NCBI GenBank assembly: GCA_905479205.1
Contig: CAJQLP010000029.1
Location: 1-34,591, forward strand
Direction of reading: 5' to 3'
From: an uncultured Luminiphilus sp.
GTDB lineage: Bacteria > Pseudomonadota > Gammaproteobacteria > Pseudomonadales > Halieaceae
Length of the DNA stretch: 34,591 bases
In this document: one piece after another, positions 16,867-26,891 of the stretch
How positions within the stretch are numbered: position 1 is the first letter of the stretch
Layout of the letters: every line of letters starts with the position of its first letter
Notes under the pieces: generated by a model
Databases searched by the model: none
Told to the model about the DNA's origin: nothing
What the model saw: only the letters and a program-made list of their open reading frames with translations
Made by a program: the position numbers and the translations under genes

Positions 16867-18129
16867 ATGAATCAAGCCATAAAAAATCCTGATGGATTAG
16901 CGGATCCCCTTGCGACACCGCTAGAGAAGCTCGACATTTCCGATCCGCGTCGATTTGAGCACGACACTTGGCCGCCGTTGTTTGAACGCCTTCGCAACGA
17001 GGCCCCCGTGCACTATCAAGCTGATGGCCCCGGGGGACTCGATTTTTGGTCGATCAGTCGTTATGAAGACATCGTCGAGATCGAGAAAGATTGGGAGACG
17101 TTTTCTTCCGAACCGTCCATAGCAATCTTGGATCCCGAGCCCGACATGGTCGTGCAGATGTTTATCGCTACCGATCCGCCTTTACACGATGACCAGCGTC
17201 GTGCTGTACAGCCGGCAGTTGCGCCGCGTAATTTGCTTGAGTTTGAAGCGCTCATTCGTGAGCGCACGCAAGAGACGCTTGACGCACTACCTATTGGGGA
17301 AACCTTTGACTGGGTAGATCGAGTGTCGATCGATTTGACCACGAAGATGTTGGCGACACTCTTTGATTTTCCATTCGAACGGCGCCATAAACTCACCGAG
17401 TGGTCTGACGCAGCAACCTCTGACGCGAGACTGACTGCAGGCGCGGGTCTTACTATCGATGAGCGCCGCGTTATCATGATCGAAATGCTGCAAGAATTTA
17501 TACAGCTATGGCATGACCACAAAGATGACGGCAAAGAGTCGTTTGACCTCATTCGGCTGTTACAGAAAGATCCTAAAACTGCCGACTTGGTTGATGATCC
17601 CTTGGGTTACATGGGTAATTTGATGCTGCTGATCGTAGGCGGCAATGATACAACCCGTAACTCGATGACAGGCGGCGTGTATTTTTTGAATGAAAATCCC
17701 GCTGAATATGACAAGCTAAAAGCGGACCCGAGCCTTATCTCATCAATGGTTTCTGAGATTATTCGCTACCAGACGCCCTTGCCTCATATGCGTCGTACCA
17801 CGACCAAAGATACTGAGTTCCGGGGGCAGCATATTCCAAAAGATAGCCGTATTGTGTTGTGGTATGTCTCAGCGAATCGAGACAGTGATGTGATCCCGAA
17901 TGCGGATGAGTTCATCATCGACAGGCCTAATGTTCGAAATCATCTTTCTTTCGGATGTGGGATCCACCGCTGTATGGGCAATCGTCTTGCCGAGATGCAG
18001 CTGCGCGTTTTATGGGAAGAAATTATGAAGCGCTTTTCTCGTATTGAAGTTGTTGGAGAGCCTGTTCGCACCTGCAATAGCTTTGTTCGCGGCTATCATA
18101 AGCTGCCGGTCCGCCTTCACGCGCTCTGA
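16867..18129 (+). CDS. Cytochrome P450, CYP153-like alkane/fatty-acid terminal hydroxylase
   Basis: 420 residues. The I-helix oxygen-activation motif is GGNDTT at 258-263, the K-helix ExxR is Glu297-Arg300, and the heme loop is FGCGIHRCMG with ligand Cys369. Stretches such as LLIVGGNDTTRNSM, MVSEIIRYQTPL and HRCMGNRLAEMQLR closely resemble the CYP153 family, which hydroxylates the terminal carbon of medium-chain alkanes and fatty acids. It is soluble and takes electrons from the ferredoxin encoded just upstream. Family placement rests on recalled sequence patterns; substrate range cannot be judged. A strong bidirectional terminator follows. Confidence 0.93.
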   Translation: MNQAIKNPDGLADPLATPLEKLDISDPRRFEHDTWPPLFERLRNEAPVHYQADGPGGLDFWSISRYEDIVEIEKDWETFSSEPSIAILDPEPDMVVQMFIATDPPLHDDQRRAVQPAVAPRNLLEFEALIRERTQETLDALPIGETFDWVDRVSIDLTTKMLATLFDFPFERRHKLTEWSDAATSDARLTAGAGLTIDERRVIMIEMLQEFIQLWHDHKDDGKESFDLIRLLQKDPKTADLVDDPLGYMGNLMLLIVGGNDTTRNSMTGGVYFLNENPAEYDKLKADPSLISSMVSEIIRYQTPLPHMRRTTTKDTEFRGQHIPKDSRIVLWYVSANRDSDVIPNADEFIIDRPNVRNHLSFGCGIHRCMGNRLAEMQLRVLWEEIMKRFSRIEVVGEPVRTCNSFVRGYHKLPVRLHAL

Positions 18130-18153
18130 ACGTTTAGTTATGGAGTTAGCAGT

Positions 18154-18188
18154 AAAAAACCGCCATTGCGAGGCAGTGACGGTTTTTT
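18154..18188. terminator. Bidirectional intrinsic terminator
   Basis: AAAAAACCG (18154-18162) pairs with CGGTTTTTT, and the inner arms C-ATTGC and GCAGT-G extend the stem with one mismatch. A/T runs on both sides make it work in both directions. It ends the P450 operon from the left and the S10 carboxypeptidase gene from the right. Confidence 0.88.
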
Positions 18189-18205
18189 TATGGCCGATCG
18201 CCGTG

Positions 18206-19726
18206 TTATTGAGCAATAAACTCGCGCAAATCAGCTTTGAATTTCGCCATTGAGTCTTTATGGATGTACATCATGTGTCCTGCTTCATAGTAGGCGGTCG
18301 TGATGTTACTGCGAAGCTCTTCGGGCAGTCGCAGTTGATCTAGGAAGTATTGGGTGCCGCCATAAGGTGTCGCGAGATCGAAGTAGCCCTGCTGAACCAA
18401 GATACGCATATTGGGGTTTTGAAGCATGGCATGGTTAAGGTCTATACCTGTATTGGCCGCAGCTACAGTGCCGACTCCCGGTGTGTCATGGCTAAATGAC
18501 CAATCCTGCCAGAGGCCCGCCGAGGTAACGTAGCGTTGATCGGTGTCGACACCTAGCTCACCGCGGTAGTAGTCATTAAATGTCGCAACCACTGCCGGTC
18601 CTACTGCGGGAAAAAACGGATCATACGCGACGCTTTCGCCGATATGGTTGATGGCGTTTCCGACGAAGCGAGAATCAATTCGGCCAACATTTTTTCCCGC
18701 TACACGCATGAGTTCTTTGGTGAACCGTGATTCATCAATGCGTAAGTTCGCCGCACGCCAATAGCTCTGGCTTATGCCTGTAAAACGCTCTAATTGCTCG
18801 AGCACGGCTTGCTTTTCTTCTGCACTGACACGGGCCCCTAATTGCAGTGCGCGTGCATAGGGGCCGCGGGCAAATGCTTCGGCTTCGGCGACAAAGGCTT
18901 CCAGATTGTCGGGCCGATAAGGACTGGTCTGGTGGTACCACGCAGTAGCTGCATAGGTGCTTAGAAAATTAATGTAGGGCTGATCGAAGGGGAGACCGGC
19001 GAAACCGCCCACATAGTCCATAAAGGGCGAGACAAGAATCACGCCATTGAGAGCCAGGCTATAGCGGCTTAGGAGATCATAGGCTACGCCGCCACTGCGT
19101 ATACCGCCGTAGCTTTCACCCAGCACGTACTTGGGTGATAACCAGCGGCCGTTATCGGATGTCCAGCGCGCAATAAAGTCAGTGACCGAACGAATGTCGT
19201 TATCGACACCCCAGAAATCTTTGCCCTTTGAATCACCCACCGCTTTAGAAAAGCCTGTGCCTATTGGGTCAATCATTACCAGGTCCGCAACGTCGAGAAT
19301 GGAGTATTCGTTGTTAACGCGCTCAAATGGGCCTTCAGTGGTGAAGTTAGGGTCATCGAGTACAGTGCGTTCAGGACCTAGTATGCCCATGTGAAGCCAG
19401 AGAGAGGCCGACCCTGGCCCGCCGTTATAAGCAAACAGCACGGGGCGTTTTGAGGGGTTAGTACCCGAGCGCGTATATGACGTGTAGCCATAGAGCGCGA
19501 TAGGCTCGCCTTCATCGTTGCGCATGAGTAACTGACCAGCGACGGCTTGAAACTCGATGACTTTACCTGCGATCTTGACCTTGCCTTCAGACGCAAAGTG
19601 CATGGGTTCGATGCTCGGCGCAACTTCCGTCGTGTCTTCTGCTAGCCCCAGTGACGAGGTCAATAAACCCACGCTAAAAGTAACGGTGGCTAGTAAGCGT
19701 GAGGGGGTAAAGCGTGTGGGGGTCAT
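18206..19726 (-). CDS. S10 family serine carboxypeptidase-like protein, exported
   Basis: 506 residues from the ATG at 19726, with GGAG upstream. The reading frame continues upstream through the tRNA gene, so the longer start is rejected. A signal peptide is predicted at 1-29 (cleavage after LGLA). The oxyanion motif NGGPGSAS is at 101-108, nucleophile Ser205 is in GESYGG, and Asp450 (GYFDLATP) and His484 (EAGHMMY) complete the triad. Family S10 enzymes remove C-terminal residues from peptides at acidic pH; bacterial members are less studied, and some related proteins act on other substrates. It likely works in the periplasm. It is a single-gene unit ending at the shared terminator. Confidence 0.92.
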   Translation of the reverse strand: MTPTRFTPSRLLATVTFSVGLLTSSLGLAEDTTEVAPSIEPMHFASEGKVKIAGKVIEFQAVAGQLLMRNDEGEPIALYGYTSYTRSGTNPSKRPVLFAYNGGPGSASLWLHMGILGPERTVLDDPNFTTEGPFERVNNEYSILDVADLVMIDPIGTGFSKAVGDSKGKDFWGVDNDIRSVTDFIARWTSDNGRWLSPKYVLGESYGGIRSGGVAYDLLSRYSLALNGVILVSPFMDYVGGFAGLPFDQPYINFLSTYAATAWYHQTSPYRPDNLEAFVAEAEAFARGPYARALQLGARVSAEEKQAVLEQLERFTGISQSYWRAANLRIDESRFTKELMRVAGKNVGRIDSRFVGNAINHIGESVAYDPFFPAVGPAVVATFNDYYRGELGVDTDQRYVTSAGLWQDWSFSHDTPGVGTVAAANTGIDLNHAMLQNPNMRILVQQGYFDLATPYGGTQYFLDQLRLPEELRSNITTAYYEAGHMMYIHKDSMAKFKADLREFIAQ

Positions 19727-19860
19727 GAAAGTCTCCGGTAAATGTCTCGATTGGCTCAAACAGTGCATTAAGGCGTGGTTTATATCAATACGCTGTAGCT
19801 TGAAGACGCTAATCATTGACGTGCGAGGGGGCCGCGCGTGAGATGAACTTTGCGCAGTGG

Positions 19861-19936
19861 TGGCGCCCTCGCCAGGACTCGAACCTGGAATCACCGCTTA
19901 GGAGGCAGTAGTTATATCCTGTTTAACTACAAGGGC
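19861..19936 (-). tRNA. tRNA-Arg (anticodon CCT)
   Basis: A complete cloverleaf can be folded on the minus strand: acceptor GCCCTTG/CGAGGGC, D stem GTTA/TAAC, anticodon stem ACTGC/GCGGT around loop CTCCTAA, T arm CCAGG-TTCGAGT-CCTGG, discriminator G, and encoded CCA (19861-19863). The anticodon CCT is at 19900-19902 and reads AGG codons. It resembles the E. coli tRNA-Arg(CCU) in the D arm and anticodon loop. Confidence 0.96.
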
Positions 19937-20016
19937 GTTCCGGTATTATGCCAAAAGCCCTGCGATAATATCGAGTTAATTGCGTAATCACGCTTCAGCG
20001 GAGACAGCAAGTCATC

Positions 20017-21195
20017 ATGACGACATTCAACCGTTCTGGACGCAGAAAGCTCGCCTCTAACACCAAGCCAGAAGCATTTGTCGGAACTGTGAGAGACATG
20101 GCCAGTGATGGTCGTGGAGTCGTACGCGCTCCCAGTGGCAAAGTATTTTTGGTATCAGGTGTTTGGCTTGATGAAACTATCGAAATAGAGCCGACGGGTA
20201 GCAAAGGCAGCATAGGTTTCGGCGTCGTTAAGCGCTTAATCGAAGCTTCCGCTGAGCGCAGAGAGCCTAGCTGTGGTCATCACGGCTTTAGCAGTGCCCA
20301 ATGCGGTGGTTGTCCTTGGCAATTCATGAGCTACGTAGCACAACTAAAGGCCAAGCAGGGAAGGATTGAGGCGCACTGCGCCAAGCTCGAGCTTGAAGAC
20401 GCCGCGCTCAAACCGATCCTAGCTGCCCCCTCCGAGTGGCAATACCGTAATCGCGCGCAGTTTAAAACCGATGGTGCAAAGCTGGGTTATGTAGCCAGTG
20501 GTTCTAACACTTTGGTAGATGTTAAAGAGTGCCCGGTATTAACGCCTGTTAACCAGTCCAGTCTTGGTTCGTTGCGCAGGCATCTGCCCAATAAGGAGTG
20601 GCGACCGTCAAAGCGTAATCTGTGGCGAACGCTCAACATCGATGACACGGATAGTGGTGTCTCGGTCGATGCCAGGCTACCTTTCCGCCAAGGTAATACC
20701 GATCAGAATCACAACTTACGCCAGTGGATTCGCGAGCAAATATCAGCATTGCCACGCGATTGGGCAGCGCTTGAATTATTTGCGGGGAGTGGCAATTTTA
20801 CAACCGTGCTCGCGGAGCATTTTACTCATGTAACAGCGGTTGAAGGTGATGAGTCATCGGTCGGTGAGCTTGCGTCTCTCAAGTTAAGCAATGTTACGGC
20901 GGCCTGTTACAACTTGTTTAATGAAACCGCAATGGACCTGTTGTGCAAAACCTATAAAAAGTCCCAGGTGTTGGTGGTCGACCCGCCGAGAGATGGCCTA
21001 AAAGTACGTGCGCCATTGTTACGCCGCTTACGTGCTTTAGAAGCGGTGATCTATATTTCTTGTGATCTGGCGACGTGGCAGAGAGACTGTTTAGATTGGC
21101 ACAAGGCGGGCTTCACACTGCGTAGTGTCCAAGGTATCGATCTCTTTCCTCAGACCCCCCATGTCGAAGTCATGTCCGTGCTAGCTCGTCGCTGA
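20017..21195 (+). CDS. RNA (uracil-5-)-methyltransferase, RlmD/TrmA family
   Basis: 392 residues. An N-terminal TRAM domain (about 20-75) precedes an iron-sulfur site with Cys86, Cys96, Cys99 and Cys172. The methyltransferase domain has the SAM motif ELFAGSGNF at 253-261, DPPRDG at 322-327 and catalytic Cys349 (YISCDLATW). The family makes 5-methyluridine in 23S rRNA or tRNA using SAM. The cysteine spacing is CX9CX2C instead of the CX5CX2C of E. coli RlmD, and the protein is shorter than RlmD (433 residues), so it belongs to a different subgroup and the exact target base is uncertain. Its 3' end overlaps the convergent selU gene by 15 bases. Confidence 0.9.
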   Translation: MTTFNRSGRRKLASNTKPEAFVGTVRDMASDGRGVVRAPSGKVFLVSGVWLDETIEIEPTGSKGSIGFGVVKRLIEASAERREPSCGHHGFSSAQCGGCPWQFMSYVAQLKAKQGRIEAHCAKLELEDAALKPILAAPSEWQYRNRAQFKTDGAKLGYVASGSNTLVDVKECPVLTPVNQSSLGSLRRHLPNKEWRPSKRNLWRTLNIDDTDSGVSVDARLPFRQGNTDQNHNLRQWIREQISALPRDWAALELFAGSGNFTTVLAEHFTHVTAVEGDESSVGELASLKLSNVTAACYNLFNETAMDLLCKTYKKSQVLVVDPPRDGLKVRAPLLRRLRALEAVIYISCDLATWQRDCLDWHKAGFTLRSVQGIDLFPQTPHVEVMSVLARR

Positions 21196-22323
21196 CCCAC
21201 TGTATCTGTGAATGAGAAATTCTGCGACTTCCTGCTCAGTACCTCGCATAAGAACCCGATCGGCACGTCCTTCGATTTGGTAGTTATACATCGGATCGTA
21301 GTACTCAGATAGCATGGTGCGAATCCACGCCTTGTGCGCATCTGGAGAGCCCAATTTGTGCTGTACGATAGCATCTTGCATAGCCTCGCAAAGTGCCTTG
21401 TAACGCGTGCCACCTAAGCGCTTTTGAACGCGTTCTAGCGACTCCATAAGTCCGTCAGCGAAGGCTTGAAATGCGATGTCATCATCAAGGCCTGATTCTC
21501 GTAGGGCGTTGAGGTTTGCCAAGATATAGTTTTCAAAGGAGTGATCTACTCGGGCGTCGAGTGAGGCGTCGACGAGGACTAGGTCGGCAGCTTGTTTCGC
21601 AGTTTGTAACACTGGTGGCAGCGCACAGCGGCCAATCAATCTACTTTCATCTTCGATAAGAATGGCGCTGGCTTGGTGTTGACTCGCCTTTACAAAGGCT
21701 ACGGCTACCGCTATCTCAAAATTGAGTTGCGTGGGCTGTCCCCCTGGGCGTCGACCAAAGGCTGAGCCTCTGTGATTAGCAAGGCCCTCAAGATCAACGC
21801 CGTTGGGGAAGGGTGCGCCGTGGTTACCTTCATTGAGCAGTCGAGTTTTTGCGCAGCCGGTCTTCCCCGCCAGCACAATGATGTTGCGGGATTCACAGAT
21901 GGCCTCTAACTGATCGAGCAACCAGCGGCGCATGGCTTTGTAGCCGCCGTTAATTCTCGGATACGTCACTCCACTTTCTAGCAACCATTCTTGACTGATC
22001 TTCGACCGCAGGCCCCCGCGCCAACAAAAGAGGGCGCCATCGGGATGTTGTTTCGCAAAGGCACGCCATGCGTCGACCCGTTCCGTCTTAATTGAGCCAG
22101 ATACTCGTTGGTGTCCCAGCTCAACCGCGGCTTGCTGTCCCTGTACCTTGTAACAGATGCCGATTTCGGCGCGCTCTTCATTACTCATGAGCGGTAAATT
22201 AGTGGCGCTTGGAAAGCTGCCTTTGCCAAATTCACCCGGCGAGCGAGTATCAATCAACGGCGTGTCGTTAATAAAAATTGATTCAAAATCAGTTAGCTCT
22301 TGCATAGCGCTTGCAGTCACCAT
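21181..22323 (-). CDS. selU: tRNA 2-selenouridine synthase (SelU/MnmH/YbbB)
   Basis: 380 residues. The N-terminal rhodanese domain has catalytic Cys100 in CWRGG, and the C-terminal P-loop domain has GKTGCAKT at 153-160. The enzyme geranylates and then selenates 2-thiouridine at the wobble position of tRNAs for Lys, Glu and Gln, using selenophosphate from SelD. The upstream selD gene ends 6 bases inside this frame (7-base overlap from the first ATG). An internal ATG at 22305 aligns better with the E. coli N terminus (MQE...) and may be the real start. Confidence 0.95.
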   Translation of the reverse strand: MVTASAMQELTDFESIFINDTPLIDTRSPGEFGKGSFPSATNLPLMSNEERAEIGICYKVQGQQAAVELGHQRVSGSIKTERVDAWRAFAKQHPDGALFCWRGGLRSKISQEWLLESGVTYPRINGGYKAMRRWLLDQLEAICESRNIIVLAGKTGCAKTRLLNEGNHGAPFPNGVDLEGLANHRGSAFGRRPGGQPTQLNFEIAVAVAFVKASQHQASAILIEDESRLIGRCALPPVLQTAKQAADLVLVDASLDARVDHSFENYILANLNALRESGLDDDIAFQAFADGLMESLERVQKRLGGTRYKALCEAMQDAIVQHKLGSPDAHKAWIRTMLSEYYDPMYNYQIEGRADRVLMRGTEQEVAEFLIHRYSGSATS

Positions 22324-23381
22324 TTACGCGAGGTCAGAGTGATTCGTTCTGCACGGCCCGCAGTCGAGCTAAGCGTGCCGATGGCCTCCGCAGGTAAGCC
22401 ATGCTCATCCAGCAAATGCTCTACCGCGGCTTGACTCTCGGGTGCCACCGATATGAGCAGGCCGCCACTGGTTTGAGGATCGCACAGCAGGTGTTGAGTG
22501 AGCGCGTCGAGTTCAGCAAGTCGACTGCCGAATGCATCAAAGTTACGCAATGACCCGCCGGGGATGCAGCCTTGCTCAAGGTATTCGTGCACATGAGGCA
22601 GTTTGTGAATTTTCTCGAAATCGATGGCCGCATCGAGCCCGGCAGATTCACAAATTTCGAGAAGGTGTCCTGCCAAAGCGAAGCCGGTAACGTCTGTGAG
22701 GGCGTTGACGCCCGCAATCTTCGCCAATTGATAACCAATAGCGTTGCTTTGACACATGACCTCTGTAGCAAGGCCTCGATGTTCTGAGCGCAGTTTACTC
22801 TGCTTTTCCGCGGTCGTAAGTATGCCTATGCCCAATGGTTTTGTGAGATAAAGTAGGTCACCCGTTTTTGCGGTGTTATTACGTTTCAATCGAGAGACCG
22901 CAACTTCCCCAGTCACTGCCAAACCAAAAATGGGTTCGGGTGCATCTATGCTATGGCCACCGGCAAGCGGAATGCCTACTGCCTCGCAGACCGCACGTCC
23001 ACCGGCGATCACACGACCCGCAAGTTCAGGGGGTAGGGTGCTGATCGGCCAGCCCAGAATAGCGATAGCCATTAAGGGCTTACCCCCCATGGCATAGATA
23101 TCGCTAATCGCGTTAGTCGCAGCCACTCGTCCAAAATCGTAAGCATCATCGACAATGGGCATGAAAAAATCTGTTGTGCTCAATATGGCTCTGCCATCGC
23201 CAATATCGATCGCTGCGGCATCATCGCGACTGTGGTTGCCCACTAAAAGTTTGGGGAAATCGACGGCGCCCCCTTCTGCAAGACTTCCGCTCAGTATCTT
23301 ATCGAGCACATTGGGGGCAATCTTGCAGCCGCATCCAGCACCATGACTATATTGCGTTAGTTTGTACGTTGATGTGGTCAT
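22317..23381 (-). CDS. selD: Selenide, water dikinase (selenophosphate synthase)
   Basis: 354 residues, near identical in plan to E. coli Sel[14 protein letters not shown] at 8-20 places catalytic Cys17 and Lys20 at the same positions. The active residue is Cys, not selenocysteine. The enzyme makes selenophosphate from selenide and ATP. It is first in a two-gene operon with selU. No selA, selB or selC is in the window. The promoter should be in the 72-base region shared with the divergent slt gene. Confidence 0.97.
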   Translation of the reverse strand: MTTSTYKLTQYSHGAGCGCKIAPNVLDKILSGSLAEGGAVDFPKLLVGNHSRDDAAAIDIGDGRAILSTTDFFMPIVDDAYDFGRVAATNAISDIYAMGGKPLMAIAILGWPISTLPPELAGRVIAGGRAVCEAVGIPLAGGHSIDAPEPIFGLAVTGEVAVSRLKRNNTAKTGDLLYLTKPLGIGILTTAEKQSKLRSEHRGLATEVMCQSNAIGYQLAKIAGVNALTDVTGFALAGHLLEICESAGLDAAIDFEKIHKLPHVHEYLEQGCIPGGSLRNFDAFGSRLAELDALTQHLLCDPQTSGGLLISVAPESQAAVEHLLDEHGLPAEAIGTLSSTAGRAERITLTSRKW

Positions 23382-23453
23382 TAGAGCTCCTAAAACTCGG
23401 ATCGCGGCAGTGTACTTGACTGAAGGTGATTGAAAAAATGTTCCTAACGGGAG

Positions 23454-25400
23454 ATGCTGCTCGTCACGTTAATGCTTTATCAGTCGATAAACGGGTGGAC
23501 TATTAAGCGATTCATCATTTTTCTGTGTTTGGCCCTGCCTTCAGTGACCTTGATCGCTGATGATACAGCACTGCAGCGCAAGCAATTCTTGGCGGCCGAG
23601 AAAGAACTAAAAACCGGCTTTGGACCGCGTTATAACGCGTTGAGAGAGTCGCTTGAGGATTATCCGCTAGCGATTTACCTAGACTACGCTGAACTCATTG
23701 AACGCCTGCATACGCTTCAGCCCCAAGAAGCCAAGTTGTTTTTAAGCAGAGCGCAAGGATCGCCGCTTGAGGGTCGGTTTTTGGCCGCTTATATCGAACA
23801 TAAAGGGCGTGATAAACACTGGCAAGAACTACTGGGTGTAATGGACACCGCGCCGCATGACCCGCGGCTGCAGTGTTTTTACTATCGTGCCCAGCGGAGC
23901 ACTGGTAATCATTCCCTTGCTTGGAAGGGTGCTGCTCAGCTGTGGAATACCGGGCGCTCTCAGGATAAGGCCTGCGATCCGCTGTTTGATCGCTGGATTA
24001 AAGAGGGGGGTGGTCCCGGCGATGACGTTGTGTGGTCGCGCGCGCTTAAGGCGTTTGATGCCAGGCGGCCTCAGCTCATCCGCTATGTACAACGCTTTGC
24101 GTCACCTGACTTAAAAGCCATGCTCGACGAGCTATTGTCGGTTTATCGGCATCCGGATCGACTCGTGAGCGATGCGCATGAACCCAATCGCTGGCACGCA
24201 CAACTCATGACGGCGGGTATTCGCAGACTCGCCAGAGTCAACCCTGAGCAGGGACGTAAGGCATTACTTAACGCGCAGAGCGTCCAAGCATTCACCGATC
24301 TAGAAGTGGAAGCTATGGAGAAAATGATTCTCCGGCATAGCTTGTTTACACAGGCATCGGCACCTAATCAGTGGCTTTTGGATCGACTTGAGCGACTCGC
24401 TGACGATGAGATGACTGAAATCTATTTGCGTAATCAGGTGTCGGAAGGTGACTGGTCGACGCTGTTAAAGGCATTGCCTTGGCTCTCGAAAACAACGAGG
24501 GGTAAGGATCAGTGGCGTTATTGGTCGGCTCGAGCGCTCGAAGAAAGCGGGCAGTGGAGTGATGCCGAAATGCAGTATCGAAGCCTTGCTCAAGAGCGTA
24601 GCTACCACGGTTTTCTGGCTGCCGATAGATTATCCCTTGATTATCAGCTTAACGCGCTGTCAGCTCCTCCGAGCAAAGCTCCTGCCGATCTCGGCCTGGT
24701 GCGGGTGCGAGAACTCATGGCGCTCGATCGTGTTTCGGATGCAAAGACCGAATGGCGAAAATTGCTCTCGCGCTTAAATATCGAGGCAGGAGTGGGGGCA
24801 GCACAATGGGCTATGGAGCAAGGCTGGGCGGATCTTGCCATCGATGCTGCCAATCATGTTAAAGCTTGGGACATTGTCGACTTACGCTTTCCCGAGGCAT
24901 TTGCGGAGGATTTTGCTAATGCAGCCGCTAATAATCAGGTCGACTCGGTCGAGCTAATGGCAATTGCTCGACGTGAAAGTGCGTTTTATCCAAGGGCTCA
25001 ATCGGATGTCGGTGCCAGAGGCTTGATGCAACTCATGCCGGGTACCGCTAAGCAGGTTGCAAAGCACCTCGGGCTGCCTTACCGTCGCATGCGCTTATTC
25101 GATCCTGACTACAACGTGACTCTGGGTAGCCACTATTATCAGTCACTTCTTGAGCGTTTCGATGGGCATCGCCCCAAGGCGCTCGCGGGGTACAACGCGG
25201 GTCCCCATCGCGTTGATCGCTGGTCGCAACGTGAAATTCCGATTGATCAGTGGATAGACAGCTTGCCGTTCCGGGAAACGCGCGAATATGTGCGAGCTGT
25301 TCTTGCGTATACCGTTATTTATCGCGCTCGGGCGGGTGAATCGGGCAAACTTTTAACTCAAAAAGAGTGGTCTCTTACCAACACTGCGGAGAATTTATGA
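23454..25400 (+). CDS. slt: Soluble lytic murein transglycosylase
   Basis: 648 residues, the size of Slt70. A signal peptide near the N terminus ([19 protein letters not shown]) sends it to the periplasm. A long helical superhelix follows, then the lysozyme-like domain with catalytic Glu508 ([12 protein letters not shown]), [13 protein letters not shown] and [13 protein letters not shown]. It cleaves the MurNAc-GlcNAc bond of peptidoglycan, forming 1,6-anhydromuropeptides. The start is uncertain: the ATG at 23454 abuts GGAG with no spacing, and the ATG at 23472 would give a shorter, more usual signal peptide. The stop overlaps the MDR gene (ATGA). Confidence 0.95.
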   Translation: MLLVTLMLYQSINGWTIKRFIIFLCLALPSVTLIADDTALQRKQFLAAEKELKTGFGPRYNALRESLEDYPLAIYLDYAELIERLHTLQPQEAKLFLSRAQGSPLEGRFLAAYIEHKGRDKHWQELLGVMDTAPHDPRLQCFYYRAQRSTGNHSLAWKGAAQLWNTGRSQDKACDPLFDRWIKEGGGPGDDVVWSRALKAFDARRPQLIRYVQRFASPDLKAMLDELLSVYRHPDRLVSDAHEPNRWHAQLMTAGIRRLARVNPEQGRKALLNAQSVQAFTDLEVEAMEKMILRHSLFTQASAPNQWLLDRLERLADDEMTEIYLRNQVSEGDWSTLLKALPWLSKTTRGKDQWRYWSARALEESGQWSDAEMQYRSLAQERSYHGFLAADRLSLDYQLNALSAPPSKAPADLGLVRVRELMALDRVSDAKTEWRKLLSRLNIEAGVGAAQWAMEQGWADLAIDAANHVKAWDIVDLRFPEAFAEDFANAAANNQVDSVELMAIARRESAFYPRAQSDVGARGLMQLMPGTAKQVAKHLGLPYRRMRLFDPDYNVTLGSHYYQSLLERFDGHRPKALAGYNAGPHRVDRWSQREIPIDQWIDSLPFRETREYVRAVLAYTVIYRARAGESGKLLTQKEWSLTNTAENL

Positions 25401-26518
25401 AATCGCTACAGCTACAATCCTGCGTACATGCCGATGGTTTTATCGAGTGTGCTTTATTTGAAGTCGACATTGCCGATCCTGGTGCTAACGAAGTGCAGAT
25501 TGCGGTAGAAGCTGCGCCAATTAACCCCTCTGATCTTGGTTTGATGTTTGGCATAGCCGATACTGACACGGCAGAAGCCTGTGAACGCAATGGTTTCCCC
25601 GCGGTACGTGTGCCGCTACCCCCCGCGTTACAGAAAGCCATGTCAACACGCGTAGGGCAATGGCTACCTGCTGGCAACGAAGGTGCGGGTAAGGTGATTG
25701 CTGCTGGTTCATCCGATATGGCGCAAGCGCTTCTTGGTAAGCATGTAGGCGCATTTGGTGGCGAATTCTTTGCTAATTACCGCAATGTTTCTGCGATGCA
25801 GTGTCTGCCTCTTGGCGATGATTTAACCGCTGCAGACGGTGCCTCCTGCTTTGTGAACCCTATGACTGCGCTAGGCTTTGTTGAGACTGCGCGGATGGAA
25901 AATCACAAGGCTATCGTGCACGCGGCAGCGGCCTCTAACTTGGGTCAAATGCTCAATCGAATCTGTTTAGAGGACGGTATTCCGTTGGTCAATATAGTTC
26001 GCTCAGAGCAGCAGGTTGCTTTACTCAAAGGGCAGGGTGCCCAAGTCGTGGTTAACTCATCAGCCGATGATTTCAATGCGCAGTTAGCCGCAGCTATAGA
26101 GGCAACGGGCGCCACCATTGCGTTTGATCCGATTGGCGGAGGCACGCTTACTAACAGTATTTTGACAGCAATGGAGATCGCTGCGCAGAAACGCATGCCC
26201 GAGTGGAGCCGCTATGGCTCAGACGAGCACAAGCAGGTCTATATTTACGGCATGCTCGACCCGGCACCCAGTACTCTTACTCGCGGTTATGGTTTTGCTT
26301 GGAGCATTGGTGGCTGGCTATTAACTCCGTTTTTACAGCGGGCGGGTCTAGAGCGGCTGGGCGCTATGCGAAGCCGAGTACAGCACGGCTTGAAAACTAC
26401 CTTTGCTAGCCATTACTCAGACCGAACCTCGCTTGTTGGCGCGTTGGCGTTAGACGCGGTCAAGCAATACGGCAAAAAAGCGACTGGCCAGAAAACACTA
26501 ATAGAGCCCTCAGCTTAG
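25397..26518 (+). CDS. Zinc-independent MDR family alcohol dehydrogenase/quinone oxidoreductase-like
   Basis: 373 residues from the ATG at 25397, chosen because GGAG lies at good spacing and the ATG overlaps the slt stop. The N-terminal GroES-like domain contains AAPINPSDLGLMFG. The Rossmann part has NPMTALGF, VHAAAASNLGQMLNRI and FDPIGGGT. Catalytic and structural zinc ligands of classical alcohol dehydrogenases are not apparent, so it is closer to the quinone oxidoreductase/enoyl reductase branch, using NAD(P)H. The substrate is unknown. The coupling to slt is probably incidental rather than functional. Confidence 0.9.
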   Translation: MKSLQLQSCVHADGFIECALFEVDIADPGANEVQIAVEAAPINPSDLGLMFGIADTDTAEACERNGFPAVRVPLPPALQKAMSTRVGQWLPAGNEGAGKVIAAGSSDMAQALLGKHVGAFGGEFFANYRNVSAMQCLPLGDDLTAADGASCFVNPMTALGFVETARMENHKAIVHAAAASNLGQMLNRICLEDGIPLVNIVRSEQQVALLKGQGAQVVVNSSADDFNAQLAAAIEATGATIAFDPIGGGTLTNSILTAMEIAAQKRMPEWSRYGSDEHKQVYIYGMLDPAPSTLTRGYGFAWSIGGWLLTPFLQRAGLERLGAMRSRVQHGLKTTFASHYSDRTSLVGALALDAVKQYGKKATGQKTLIEPSA

Positions 26519-26538
26519 CGGAGGCTGGTTAGCCTCCG
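26519..26538. terminator. Terminator-like hairpin between convergent genes
   Basis: CGGAGGCT (26519-26526) pairs perfectly with AGCCTCCG (26531-26538) around GGTT, just after the MDR stop and over the yciH stop. The stem is strong but only a weak T-rich stretch (ATAATTT) follows, so termination efficiency is uncertain. Confidence 0.5.
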
Positions 26539-26891
26539 GATAATTTGCAGGTATAGCCCTCGGCTTCGAGGGCTGCTTTACAGGTTTCACGCTGATCGCC
26601 TTGGATTTCGATAGCGCCGCTTTTAACGGCGCCACCGACACCGCAGCGCTGTTTGAGCTTCTTTGCCAGTGACGTGAGGGCGTCGGGTGCCAAAGGCAAG
26701 CCATCAATAACCGTTACCGCTTTGCCTCCACGGCCTTTAGTCTCACGGCGAATACGCGCTATGCCATCACCCGTGTAGGCTGGCGCAGCTTTACCGCAGA
26801 CGCAGTCTGCTAGGTTACGATGGCATTGAGGGCACAAACGTCCTCCGTCCGTTGAAAAGACCAAACGTGAATTCGCGGTTTTCTTGGGCAC
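26529..26891 (-). CDS. yciH: SUI1/eIF1-like translation factor YciH
   Basis: 120 residues. An N-terminal cysteine cluster (Cys20, Cys23, Cys30, Cys32) suggests a small zinc site. The SUI1 domain covers about 45-117, with TKGRGGKAVTVIDGL and KLKQRCGVGGAVK. Bacterial YciH is homologous to eIF1 and has been linked to fidelity of translation initiation and repression under stress. It stands alone on the minus strand between convergent and divergent neighbours. Confidence 0.94.
   Translation of the reverse strand: MPKKTANSRLVFSTDGGRLCPQCHRNLADCVCGKAAPAYTGDGIARIRRETKGRGGKAVTVIDGLPLAPDALTSLAKKLKQRCGVGGAVKSGAIEIQGDQRETCKAALEAEGYTCKLSGG

Noticed and set aside
19727-19894. Longer N terminus of the S10 carboxypeptidase
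   Set aside because: The extra frame runs through the tRNA gene, and the ATG at 19726 gives a good signal peptide and ribosome site.
19861-19936. tRNA-Arg as an integration site for a mobile element
   Set aside because: No integrase, no repeated tRNA 3' end and only housekeeping-type genes on both sides.
22317-23381. Selenocysteine in SelD
   Set aside because: The active-site codon gives Cys17 and there is no in-frame UGA.
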